Assembly: GCF_003574625.1 (NCBI RefSeq)
Contig: NZ_QNUJ01000004.1
Coordinates: forward strand, 124,001 to 188,000
Source of the DNA: Shinella zoogloeoides
GTDB taxonomy: Bacteria; Pseudomonadota; Alphaproteobacteria; Rhizobiales; Rhizobiaceae
DNA length: 64,000 bases
Direction of reading: 5' to 3'
The translations under genes were made by a program, and so were the position numbers. Shown piece after piece: positions 54,297 to 61,642 of the stretch (its first letter is position 1; every line of letters starts with the position of its first letter). The notes beneath the pieces were generated by a model. That model saw nothing but the letters and a program-made list of their open reading frames with translations. It was not told the origin of the DNA and did no database searches.

Positions 54297-55049
54297 ATGC
54301 GAGCGCTTCTGTTTGTCCTTTTCCTGTTTCTCACGCCTGCCCTGTGGAGCGTTGCCATGGCCGAACCGCCGAAATGCGCCGCGATCGAGCATCTTTCCGG
54401 CCGCTACACCGTCTGCACCTTCGATCCCGCGAAGGAGACGATCCGTCTCTTCGGCACGCAGACGCTCGGCGTGCGCGGCGCGACCTACGACCAGCTCAAC
54501 ACGTATCTCCTGCGCAACGGCCAGCATATGAGCTTTGCCATGAACGGCGGCATGTATCACCCGGACTACGGGCCGGTCGGCCTGCTGGTCGAGAACGGCC
54601 GGGAGACGGGCGCGCTCAACAGGCAGGATGCCTTCGGCAATTTCTTCATGAAGCCGAACGGCGTCTTCTTCATCGAGGACGGCAAGGCGGGCGTGACGGA
54701 AACGGAGGCCTATGCCGAGGCCGGGCTTTCGCCGCAGGAGGCGACGCAATCGGGACCTATGCTGGTGATCGACGGCAAGCTCCATCCGCGCTTCCTGCCG
54801 GATGCCACGAGCCTGCAGATCCGCAACGGCGTCGGCATCCTGCCGGACGGGCGCGTCGCCTTCGCCATCTCGAACGACCGGGTGCGCTTCCACGACTTCG
54901 CGACGCTCTTCCGCGACCGGCTGCAATGCCGTAACGCGCTCTTTCTCGACGGCAGCATTTCCAGCCTCTATTCCCCGGAAATCCGGCGGCACGACCGCCG
55001 CGCCGTCATGGGTACGATCATCGCGGTCGTCAAGAATCTGCCGTGGTGA
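54297..55049 (+). CDS. Exported phosphodiester glycosidase-family protein (NAGPA/DUF2233)
   Basis: A 250-residue protein with signal peptide MRALLFVLFLFLTPALWSVAMA. The mature part matches the NAGPA/phosphodiester glycosidase fold: FAMNGGMYHPDYGPVGLLVENG, NFFMKPNGVFFI, ATQSGPMLVIDGK, NGVGILPDGRVAFAIS and NALFLDGSISSLY. Family members remove phosphodiester-linked sugar caps in the envelope; the substrate here is unknown. ATG 54297 gives the proper signal start. It begins 56 bp after the Fe-S gene. Confidence 0.9.
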   Translation: MRALLFVLFLFLTPALWSVAMAEPPKCAAIEHLSGRYTVCTFDPAKETIRLFGTQTLGVRGATYDQLNTYLLRNGQHMSFAMNGGMYHPDYGPVGLLVENGRETGALNRQDAFGNFFMKPNGVFFIEDGKAGVTETEAYAEAGLSPQEATQSGPMLVIDGKLHPRFLPDATSLQIRNGVGILPDGRVAFAISNDRVRFHDFATLFRDRLQCRNALFLDGSISSLYSPEIRRHDRRAVMGTIIAVVKNLPW

Positions 55050-55129
55050 GAAAAAAATTGCAGCCGCGACCCAAGGATTGCGGTCCGGCGCACGTCTGAA
55101 AGGATAGTGCACGCAATCGGGATGGACCC

Positions 55130-55651
55130 GTGGAAACAGAACTCGTCGAAAAGGCGGCCTTGGGGGATCGGCAGGCATTCGCCGCGCTGGTCGAGAGCCG
55201 CTATGATTTCATCCATGCCGTCGCCTGGCGATGGTGCGGCGACCGGCAGGATGCCGAGGACGTGGCGCAGGAGGTGTGCATACGCCTCGCAAGCGCCATC
55301 CGCGGCTTCAAGGGTGCGAGCCGCTTCGGCACATGGCTCTATGCGGTGACGCTGAACGCCGCGCGCGACCAGATGCGCAAGCGGCGGCGAGGCGAGTGGC
55401 GCGACGCCGCCTATCTGCGCGAGCAGGCGGTGCTGGAAGGCGGCTCCAGCGACGACGGCGGCGAGGAACTCTGGCAGGCCGTGCGCCGGCTTCCTGACAA
55501 GCAGCGCGACGCCGTGCTGCTGATCTATGGCGAGGGGCTCAGCCATGCGGCGGCGGCCGATGTGCTCGGCTGCGCCGAAACGACGATTTCCTGGCATGTG
55601 CACGAGGCCCGCAAGCGCCTGAAGGTGCTGCTGCGCGACACGGCCGCGTGA
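55130..55651 (+). CDS. ECF-family RNA polymerase sigma factor
   Basis: A 173-residue group-IV sigma factor. Region 2 (about 20-85) has DRQDAEDVAQEVCIRLASAIRGFKG and the start of FGTWLYAVTLNAARD; region 4 (about 115-170) has GEGLSHAAAADVLGCAETTISWHVHEARKRL as the -35 HTH. GTG 55130 follows GGGA. The VWA gene begins near its stop, so the pair is one operon and the next gene is the natural anti-sigma or signal candidate. Confidence 0.92.
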   Translation: METELVEKAALGDRQAFAALVESRYDFIHAVAWRWCGDRQDAEDVAQEVCIRLASAIRGFKGASRFGTWLYAVTLNAARDQMRKRRRGEWRDAAYLREQAVLEGGSSDDGGEELWQAVRRLPDKQRDAVLLIYGEGLSHAAAADVLGCAETTISWHVHEARKRLKVLLRDTAA

Positions 55652-55665
55652 CGGAAGGACAGACG

Positions 55666-57699
55666 ATGACCGATCTTGACCTCGACAGACTTTCCCGCCG
55701 CCGCCCGCCGGTCGCAAGCGCCGCCGCCCGTGCCGAAGCGCTCGCCGCCGCCATGCAGGCTTTCGACGGCGCGGAAAAAAGTGCGGATGCTCCCCAAGGT
55801 TCGGCGGATGGCGGGCGTCGAAGCTCCATCTTCAACCGGATATGGAGCCCCATCATGAACCGCAGACTTCTCGCCGGCTCGGCGCTTGCCACGCTGCTTG
55901 TCGTACCCGTCGCCGGCCTCGTCACCTATGAGCTGGTGCGCAATGGCACGGTGCCGCTGACAACCGAGACCGGGATCGCCGCCAAGCCCGCCGATGCGGA
56001 CCAGCGTGCCCGAAAGCCGGTCGAGGAGGCGGCGAAGGCTGAGGTCCGGGTCGCCGCCGAGGCGGATGCCAAGGCGAAGGCCACCGCCGATACGGCCGCC
56101 GGCACGCTTGCGGCCGAGCCCGCGCCGCTTGCCGAAAGCCGCGAGGAGGAGGCGGTCGCCGCCATGCCGGAATCGCTTGCCGTCGGCGGCGCCGCGAATA
56201 TGCAGGCGCTGAGCCGCATGGCGGTGCCGTCCTCGGACATTGTTGCCATGCCGATGCCGGTGGAGGATCGCGAGCGCTTCGCCTCCGCCGATCCCAATCC
56301 GGTGAAGAGCGTTGCGACCGATCCGGTCTCCACCTTCTCGGCGGATGTCGATACAGCTTCCTATTCCTATGTGCGCCGGTTGCTGCTCGGCGGCAGCCTA
56401 CCGGATCCCGAGGCGGTGCGCGTCGAGGAGATGGTGAACTACTTCCCCTATGACTGGAAGGGGCCGGAGACGGCGGAAAAGCCGTTCAACGCCACCGTTA
56501 CCGTCATGCCGACGCCGTGGAACACGGGTACCGAGCTCCTGCATATCGGCATCAAGGGGTTCAACACCGCTCCGGCGAAGCAGCCTTCGGCCAATCTCGT
56601 CTTCCTCATCGACGTTTCCGGCTCGATGGACGAGCCGGACAAGCTGCCGCTCCTGAAGAGCGCCTTCCGCCTCCTGGTCGGCAAGCTGAAGGACACCGAC
56701 ACGGTCTCCATCGTCACTTATGCGGGTGATGCCGGCGTCGTTCTGGAGCCGACGGCGGCAAAGGAGCGGCAGAAGATCCTCGATGCCATCGACACTCTCC
56801 AGCCCGGCGGCTCGACGGCCGGCGCGGCGGGCATCGAAACGGCCTACAAGCTCGCCGAAAAGGCGTTCAGGAAGGATGGCGTCAACCGCGTCATGCTGGC
56901 GACGGACGGCGACTTCAATGTCGGGCCGGCCAGCGACGAGGACCTGAAGCGCATCATCGAGGAGCGCCGCAAGAGCGGCATCTTCCTTTCCGTGCTGGGC
57001 TTCGGCCGCGGCAACTACAATGACGGCATGATGCAGACGCTGGCGCAGAACGGCAACGGCACGGCCGCCTATATCGATACGCTCGCCGAGGCGCAGAAGG
57101 CGCTGGTGGAGGAGGCGGGGTCCTCGCTCTTCCCCATCGCCAAGGACGTCAAGTTCCAGATCGAGTTCAACCCGGCGCGTATCGCCGAATACCGCCTGAT
57201 CGGCTACGAGACCCGCGTGCTCAATCGCGAGGATTTCAACAACGACAAGGTGGATGCCGGCGATATCGGCTCAGGCCACCGCGTCACCGCGATCTACGAG
57301 GTGACGCCGAAGGGCAGCGCCGCCGTGCTGAACGATCCGCTGCGCTATGGCAAGGGCGAGGCGGCCGCGACGCCGGCGGCGGAAAGCGGCGAGCTGGCCT
57401 TCCTCAAGATGCGCTGGAAGAAGCCGGATGGCGACACCAGCGAGCTTACCACGATGCCGGTGACGGATGCCGATGCGGTCGCCGACGTGAATGCCGCTTC
57501 CGCCGATGTCCGCTTCTCGGTCGCCGTCGCGGCCTTCGGGCAGAAGCTCAAGGGCGTGACGGCCCTGCAGGACTATGCCTATGGCTCGATCCTCGGCCTT
57601 GCGGAAGCCGCGCGCGGCAACGATCCGTTCGGTTACCGGGCGGAGTTCTTGAAGCTCGTGCAGCTTGCGCGGGGGCTTTCGGGCGAGACGGCGCAGTAG
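55666..57699 (+). CDS. Membrane-anchored VWA-domain protein, sigma-factor partner
   Basis: A 677-residue protein with a cytoplasmic start (about 1-65), one membrane helix (about 66-86, RRLLAGSALATLLVVPVAGLVTY), an Ala/Glu-rich linker and a large periplasmic region. This contains a DUF3520/VWF N-terminal part (VATDPVSTFSADVDTASYSYVRR) and a VWA domain (about 320-490) with MIDAS DVSGSMDE and ATDGDFN. ATG 55666 has AAGGACAGACG before it; GTG 55648 would overlap the sigma factor stop. The cytoplasmic N-terminus could bind the ECF sigma factor, an anti-sigma role that is inference only. Confidence 0.85.
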   Translation: MTDLDLDRLSRRRPPVASAAARAEALAAAMQAFDGAEKSADAPQGSADGGRRSSIFNRIWSPIMNRRLLAGSALATLLVVPVAGLVTYELVRNGTVPLTTETGIAAKPADADQRARKPVEEAAKAEVRVAAEADAKAKATADTAAGTLAAEPAPLAESREEEAVAAMPESLAVGGAANMQALSRMAVPSSDIVAMPMPVEDRERFASADPNPVKSVATDPVSTFSADVDTASYSYVRRLLLGGSLPDPEAVRVEEMVNYFPYDWKGPETAEKPFNATVTVMPTPWNTGTELLHIGIKGFNTAPAKQPSANLVFLIDVSGSMDEPDKLPLLKSAFRLLVGKLKDTDTVSIVTYAGDAGVVLEPTAAKERQKILDAIDTLQPGGSTAGAAGIETAYKLAEKAFRKDGVNRVMLATDGDFNVGPASDEDLKRIIEERRKSGIFLSVLGFGRGNYNDGMMQTLAQNGNGTAAYIDTLAEAQKALVEEAGSSLFPIAKDVKFQIEFNPARIAEYRLIGYETRVLNREDFNNDKVDAGDIGSGHRVTAIYEVTPKGSAAVLNDPLRYGKGEAAATPAAESGELAFLKMRWKKPDGDTSELTTMPVTDADAVADVNAASADVRFSVAVAAFGQKLKGVTALQDYAYGSILGLAEAARGNDPFGYRAEFLKLVQLARGLSGETAQ

Positions 57700-58039
57700 G
57701 GCAGGCCGTCCCTCATCCGGCCTGCCGGCCACCTTCTCCCCGCAGGCGGGGAGAAGGGGATATGCGGCGCCGCTTTCCTCAAGCAATACCCTGCGGGGGC
57801 TGTATCTTGCTGCAAGGCTGTCGCACATGAAAGGAAAGCATTGCCCCATCTCCCTTCTCCCCGCTTGCGGGGAGAAGGTGCCGGCAGGCGGATGAGGGGG
57901 ATGCCGGAGGCAAAAAGAAAAGTCTTTCCGTGCCGCGCACCATCATCTGGCCCTTCGGGCCACCTCTCCCCGAGGGGAGAAAGGGGAAAGTGACAATGTC
58001 GAACTCGTTCGATAGCCCTGCGGCTCGCGGTGGACAGGA
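57700..58039. other. 340-bp gene-free stretch made of repeat elements
   Basis: Between the VWA gene and the DUF1127-like gene. It is filled by repeat copy 2 (57710-57898) and the left part of copy 3 (from about 57937). No gene of its own is seen. Confidence 0.7.
57710..57898. repeat. Intergenic inverted-repeat element, copy 2
   Basis: CCCTCATCCG at the left end is inverted as CGGATGAGGG at the right. Each end holds a CTTCTCCCCGC..GCGGGGAGAAG hairpin joined to a GCCGGCAGG segment. The 90-bp interior has no repeat symmetry. Closest to copy 1 at 21947-22085. Confidence 0.82.
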
Positions 58040-58148
58040 TTATGCGGCGGGCTTTTCCCGCTCCTTGCCTGACTTGCCCGGGGATGCGCTTGCCGCATCC
58101 CCTTCGTCCCGCTTGCGGGGAGAGGGCGGCAGCAGGCGGATGAGGGGG
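57937..58148. repeat. Intergenic inverted-repeat element, copy 3 (diverged)
   Basis: Left end CATCATCTGGCCC..CTCTCCCC and right end ATCCCCTTCGTCCCGC..GCGGGGAGAGGGCGGCAGCAGG with GCGGATGAGG. Right half lies inside the coding sequence of the DUF1127-like gene (codons 67-101). Confidence 0.7.
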
Positions 58149-58345
58149 GTGGTCCAGCGCCTTTCCTTCGTTTGGGGCAAGGGCTCGCAGCGCAGGACGT
58201 CGTTTTCCGCCTCGATCAGGTTCAGTCCGGCATCGCGCAGCAAGCGTCGGTCTTTTCGGGCGACGAGCAGCCGCAAGGCCTCCCGCTCCGCCTGCCGTTG
58301 ACGCCATTCTCTCAGTCTTTCCAGCGCTTTTTTCAGGATGCCCAT
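58040..58345 (-). CDS. DUF1127-like small protein, copy 3, with repeat-derived tail
   Basis: A 101-residue protein. Residues 1-66 are a basic DUF1127-type protein (LKKALERLREWRQRQAERE, then RRLLRDAGLNLIEAE as core). Residues 67-101 (from PLIRLLPPSPRKRDEG) are translated from the right half of repeat copy 3. It is divergent from the second LysR gene, 100 bp away, with a CAAACGAA motif 53 bases from its start. Whether the repeat tail is made and tolerated is unknown. Confidence 0.72.
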   Translation of the reverse strand: MGILKKALERLREWRQRQAEREALRLLVARKDRRLLRDAGLNLIEAENDVLRCEPLPQTKERRWTTPLIRLLPPSPRKRDEGDAASASPGKSGKEREKPAA

Positions 58346-58397
58346 GGCCGTTGCCCTTCGTTCCGCGCATCAGTCAAGCAAGGCGATAGACATTTCA

Positions 58398-58407
58398 CAA
58401 ACGAATA
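58398..58407 (-). promoter_or_regulatory. CAAACGAATA motif upstream of DUF1127 copy 3 and LysR copy 2
   Basis: Ten bases identical to 51019-51028, and eight (CAAACGAA) shared with 51325-51332. Lies in the 100-bp divergent region. Confidence 0.6.
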
Positions 58408-58445
58408 GCGATGATGGCAGGTATCAGGAAAAGCGATGGTGCGTC

Positions 58446-59330
58446 ATGTATCCACCCCTTGAAAGCGATCTCCTGCGCATCTTCGTTGCCGTCGCGCAGG
58501 CCGGTAATGTCACCCATGCGGCGGAAAGGCTGGCGCGGACCCAGTCGGCGGTCAGCATGCAGGTGCGCAAGCTGGAGGATTCTGTCGGCGCCGTGCTGTT
58601 CGAGCGCGGTCCGCGCGGCGTTTCGCTGACGCCGGAGGGCAAGCGCCTGCTGCCCTACGCGCGGCGCATCGTCGGGTTGGTCGACGAGACGACGGCCGTC
58701 ATGCGGACTGCGCCGCTCGACGGGCCCGTGCGCGTTGGCATTCCAGAGGAATACAACCAGACGGTCCTGCCCAACGCGCTGGCCGCCTTCGCCGAAATCC
58801 ATCCCAATATCGAGGTGACGGTGCTTTGCGGCTATACCGCGCAGCAACTGGCGGCGCTCGAAGCGGACCAGCTGGACCTTGCCATCATCTTCGACTGGTG
58901 CGACGGCATCTCCGGCGAATTGCTGGCGGTCGATCCCACTGTCTGGGTGGCCTCGGCCGCGCATGGCCGGTATCTGGAGAGGCCGGTGCCGGTGGCGGTC
59001 TACTGGCGCTCAAGCTGGTGCCGGGATTTTGCGCTCCGCTCGCTCGAGCGGCACACCATCCCCTATCGCATCGCCTATACCTGCGATACGAGCGGCGGCC
59101 TGCGCTCGGCGGTGACGAGCGGGCTCACCATCGCGCCGCTCTCGCGCAGCAACATTCCGCCCGGCGCACGGGAGCTGACGATCGCGGACGGCTTTCCGCC
59201 GATCGATTCTTCCCGCGTCATCCTCAAGCGCAATCCGCGCCGCAGCGGGCCGGCTATAGAGGGCATGGCGGACATGATCCGCAAATCCTTCGGGCCGCTC
59301 GCGAACGCGGGTGATCAGGCTTTCGGATAG
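58446..59330 (+). CDS. LysR-family transcriptional regulator, second copy beside a DUF1127-like gene
   Basis: A 294-residue regulator with winged HTH (about 6-70, LRIFVAVAQAGNVTHAAERLARTQSAVSMQVRKLE) and effector domain (about 88-285, VRVGIPEEYNQTVLPNALAAFAEIHPNIEVTV). The HTH resembles the LysR at 51379 closely (LRTFVAIAETGN.../PSAVSMQIKKLE). ATG 58446 is the first codon of the HTH helix region; upstream in-frame ATGs give a meaningless extension. The 3' end overlaps the next gene by 16 bp. Confidence 0.92.
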   Translation: MYPPLESDLLRIFVAVAQAGNVTHAAERLARTQSAVSMQVRKLEDSVGAVLFERGPRGVSLTPEGKRLLPYARRIVGLVDETTAVMRTAPLDGPVRVGIPEEYNQTVLPNALAAFAEIHPNIEVTVLCGYTAQQLAALEADQLDLAIIFDWCDGISGELLAVDPTVWVASAAHGRYLERPVPVAVYWRSSWCRDFALRSLERHTIPYRIAYTCDTSGGLRSAVTSGLTIAPLSRSNIPPGARELTIADGFPPIDSSRVILKRNPRRSGPAIEGMADMIRKSFGPLANAGDQAFG

Positions 59331-59662
59331 GCGCGGTCGAGGCCGCCGGAGCGGGTGAGGCCGGCGCGGAAGGCGCCGTAGGCGGCGTGCTGACTGGAGC
59401 GGGCGGTTTCCATGAGCCGTATCTGCAGGCGCGCGGGCGCCGCCTCGCCAAGCCATTCGCCGAGCTTTTCCAGCTTCAGCGAATTGAGGAAGCGGGCGGT
59501 CGCGGCGCGGTTGAGATAGAGGTCCAGGCCTTCGAGCAGGTTCTCGTCCTGCTGCGGGTTTTCCATCAGGAGGGCGAGATAGGCCCGGTCTGCCTCGCCG
59601 AGCGTGCCAAGCTTGTCGGCGACGGTTTCCCGGTCCGGAAAGGCTGCAAGATCGGCGCTCAT
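59315..59662 (-). CDS. Conserved hypothetical protein, 115 residues
   Basis: Not recognised. A small, probably helical protein with FPDRETVADKLGTLGEADRAYLALLME, LEGLDLYLNRAATARFLN and QIRLMETARSS segments. No signal peptide or membrane segment. GGAGGGG precedes ATG 59662, a good ribosome site. It converges on the LysR gene with overlapping stops and is divergent from the YheO-like regulator. Confidence 0.7.
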   Translation of the reverse strand: MSADLAAFPDRETVADKLGTLGEADRAYLALLMENPQQDENLLEGLDLYLNRAATARFLNSLKLEKLGEWLGEAAPARLQIRLMETARSSQHAAYGAFRAGLTRSGGLDRAYPKA

Positions 59663-59736
59663 GGTGTCCCCTCCTGGAATCGTTCGTCCCTTGGGAATAG
59701 GACGCACCCGACCGGCCCGCAAGCGGAGAGGGTGGA

Positions 59737-59780
59737 ATTGGATTGAAAATCCAATATTGACAAATCATCCAATATTGGAT
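59737..59780 (+). promoter_or_regulatory. Promoter with two palindromic operators before the YheO-like gene
   Basis: Perfect -35 TTGACA at 59757-59762. Palindrome 1 is ATTGGATT-GAA-AATCCAAT (59737-59755) and palindrome 2 ATCCAATATTGGAT (59767-59780). They use the same half-site ATCCAAT/ATTGGAT four times. Palindrome 2 would overlap the promoter spacer, palindrome 1 lies just upstream of -35. Confidence 0.6.
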
Positions 59781-59791
59781 TGTTTGTCGCC

Positions 59792-60439
59792 ATGTTCGAT
59801 ACAGCAAATGCCGATGCGCTTCTGCGCCACCATGCCGCGACTGCCGCGGCCATCTCCACGCTTTTCTATCCCCATGCCGAAGTGGTGCTGCACGACCTCG
59901 AAACGGGGCTGATCGCGGGTATCTGGAATGCCTTTTCCGGCCGCAAGCCGGGCTCCGAATCGCTCGTCGAGGACGAGCTCGACCAGGCGGGCGAGGGCGG
60001 TGTCTACGGACCCTATGAAAAGACCGGCGAGGACGGACGGCGCCTCAAATCCGTGACGGCGGTACTGAAGGACGATTTCGGCCAGGCCGTCGGCCTTCTG
60101 TGCATCAACATGGACGTTTCGCATTTCGAGGCTGCGGCCAAGCTGCTGGCGGCCTTCACCGGCGCTACCGCGCCGCGGCCGCCCTCGCTCTTTGCCGGCG
60201 ACTGGCGGGAGGAGATCAACACCGCGCTGCACGACTGGCTGCGCACCCGCGGCCTTGCCCTGACAGCGATGCGCAAGGGCGACCGGGTGGCGCTCGTCGC
60301 CGAGCTCGACCGGCGCGGGCTGTTCCAGACCCGCAACGCCGTCGATCATCTCGCCGGCCTCATCGGCGCCTCGCGCGCCTCGATCTACAACTATCTCGCC
60401 GATGCCCGGCGCCAGACCCAGAAGGACAAGACCTCGTGA
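59792..60439 (+). CDS. YheO/DauR-like PAS-HTH transcriptional regulator
   Basis: A 215-residue protein. The first part (about 10-120) is a PAS_6/YheO domain (AISTLFYPHAEVVLHDLETGLIAGIWNAFSGRKPG...SVTAVLKDDFGQAVGLLCINMDVS). The C-terminus (about 165-205) is HTH_22 (LFQTRNAVDHLAGLIGASRASIYNYLADAR). DauR-type relatives control D-amino-acid catabolism. The following aminotransferase start (GTG 60436) overlaps its stop by four bases, so they are an operon and regulator and enzyme probably share a pathway. ATG 59792 used; TTG 59780 is the alternative. Confidence 0.85.
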   Translation: MFDTANADALLRHHAATAAAISTLFYPHAEVVLHDLETGLIAGIWNAFSGRKPGSESLVEDELDQAGEGGVYGPYEKTGEDGRRLKSVTAVLKDDFGQAVGLLCINMDVSHFEAAAKLLAAFTGATAPRPPSLFAGDWREEINTALHDWLRTRGLALTAMRKGDRVALVAELDRRGLFQTRNAVDHLAGLIGASRASIYNYLADARRQTQKDKTS

Positions 60440-61569
60440 CCACGCTGCCGGATTTCCGCCTCGAAACCCATTTCTCGCGCTGGGAATTCAAGGCCCGCCA
60501 CCACATGACGGCGAGCGACGCCGAGACGATGAGCATGTCGGACCTGCTGGCGCTTGCCGGGCCCGAAGACCTGGATGCCTGGGACCGGGTCTCGCTCGGC
60601 TATACCGAGACCTGGGGCGCGCCGGCGCTGCGTGAGACCATCGCCTCGACCTACGAGACGCTTTCGGGCGCGGATATCCTCACCTTCGCCGGGGCGGAGG
60701 AGGGGCTCTACTGCGCCATGCTGGCCCTGCTCGGGCCGGGCGACCATGCCATCGTCACCGTGCCGAACTACCAGTCGATGGAGACGATGCCGGTTACCAT
60801 CACCCGCAATGTCACGGGCGTCGCGCTGCGGCCGGAGAACCGCTGGCAGCTCGATCTCGATGAGCTGCGCGCGGCCCTGCGCCCGGAAACCAAGGTCATC
60901 GCCGTCAACTTCCCGAACAATCCGACAGGCGTGATCGCCGATCAGGATATTTTCCGCGCGCTGGCCGATCTCTGCGCCGAGCGCGGCATCCACCTCTTTT
61001 CCGACGAGGTCTATCGCGGGCTGGAGATCGATGCGGCAAAGCGCCTGCCGCAGGCGGCCGACCTTTTCGACAAGGGCATTTCGCTCAACGTGATGTCGAA
61101 GGCCTACGGCCTGCCGGGCCTGCGCATCGGCTGGATCGCCAGCCGCGACCGCGCGCTGTTGTCGCGCATGGAGCGAATGAAGCACTACCTCTCCATCTGC
61201 AACGCGCGTCCCTCCGAGGTGCTGGCCGGCATCGCGATCAAGGCGCGCGAGACGATCTTCGCCCGGCTTCGCGCCCTCTGCGCTGAGAATATGGAAAAGC
61301 TCGACGCCTTCTTCGCCGACCATCCGGATCGCTACGAGTGGACCCGGCCCGATGGCGGCTGCGTCGCCTTTGCCCGCTATCTCGGCAAGGACGGCGTGGA
61401 GGAGCATTGCCGGCGGCTGGTCGAGGAGAAGGGCGTCCTGCTCCTGCCCTCCAGCCTCTTCGTCTCCGACCTCCTGCCCGTTCCGATGGACCGTTTCCGC
61501 GTTGGCGTCGGGCGCCGCAATATCGATGCGGGGCTTGCGGCATGGCGGGAATTCCTGGCCGAGGGCTGA
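60436..61569 (+). CDS. PLP-dependent aminotransferase class I/II
   Basis: A 377-residue fold-type I aminotransferase. SLGYTETWGAPALRETIASTY, FAGAEEGLYCAMLALLGPGDH, VNFPNNPTGVIAD and the Schiff-base Lys in NVMSKAYGLPGLRIGWIAS are seen, and the PLP-phosphate Arg region follows. GTG 60436 is used, with AAGGACAAG upstream and a four-base overlap with the regulator gene. Substrate unknown; a D-amino-acid or amine role is suggested only by the DauR-like partner. A terminator follows. Confidence 0.87.
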   Translation: MTTLPDFRLETHFSRWEFKARHHMTASDAETMSMSDLLALAGPEDLDAWDRVSLGYTETWGAPALRETIASTYETLSGADILTFAGAEEGLYCAMLALLGPGDHAIVTVPNYQSMETMPVTITRNVTGVALRPENRWQLDLDELRAALRPETKVIAVNFPNNPTGVIADQDIFRALADLCAERGIHLFSDEVYRGLEIDAAKRLPQAADLFDKGISLNVMSKAYGLPGLRIGWIASRDRALLSRMERMKHYLSICNARPSEVLAGIAIKARETIFARLRALCAENMEKLDAFFADHPDRYEWTRPDGGCVAFARYLGKDGVEEHCRRLVEEKGVLLLPSSLFVSDLLPVPMDRFRVGVGRRNIDAGLAAWREFLAEG

Positions 61570-61596
61570 GGCGGACCGCTGGACGCCGGAACGAAA

Positions 61597-61620
61597 AAGG
61601 GCGCCGTTCGGCGCCCTTGT
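61597..61620 (+). terminator. Terminator of the aminotransferase operon
   Basis: AAGGGCGCCG (61597-61606) pairs perfectly with CGGCGCCCTT (61609-61618); it also has an A run on the left and so may serve the convergent ABC gene. Confidence 0.87.
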
Positions 61621-61642
61621 CGTATTCGGCATTCCCTGGATT

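Noticed and set aside
60100-60435. N-terminal extension of the aminotransferase frame
   Set aside because: Antisense-like Arg-rich sequence overlapping the PAS-HTH gene; GTG 60436 has a coupled start and matches family length.
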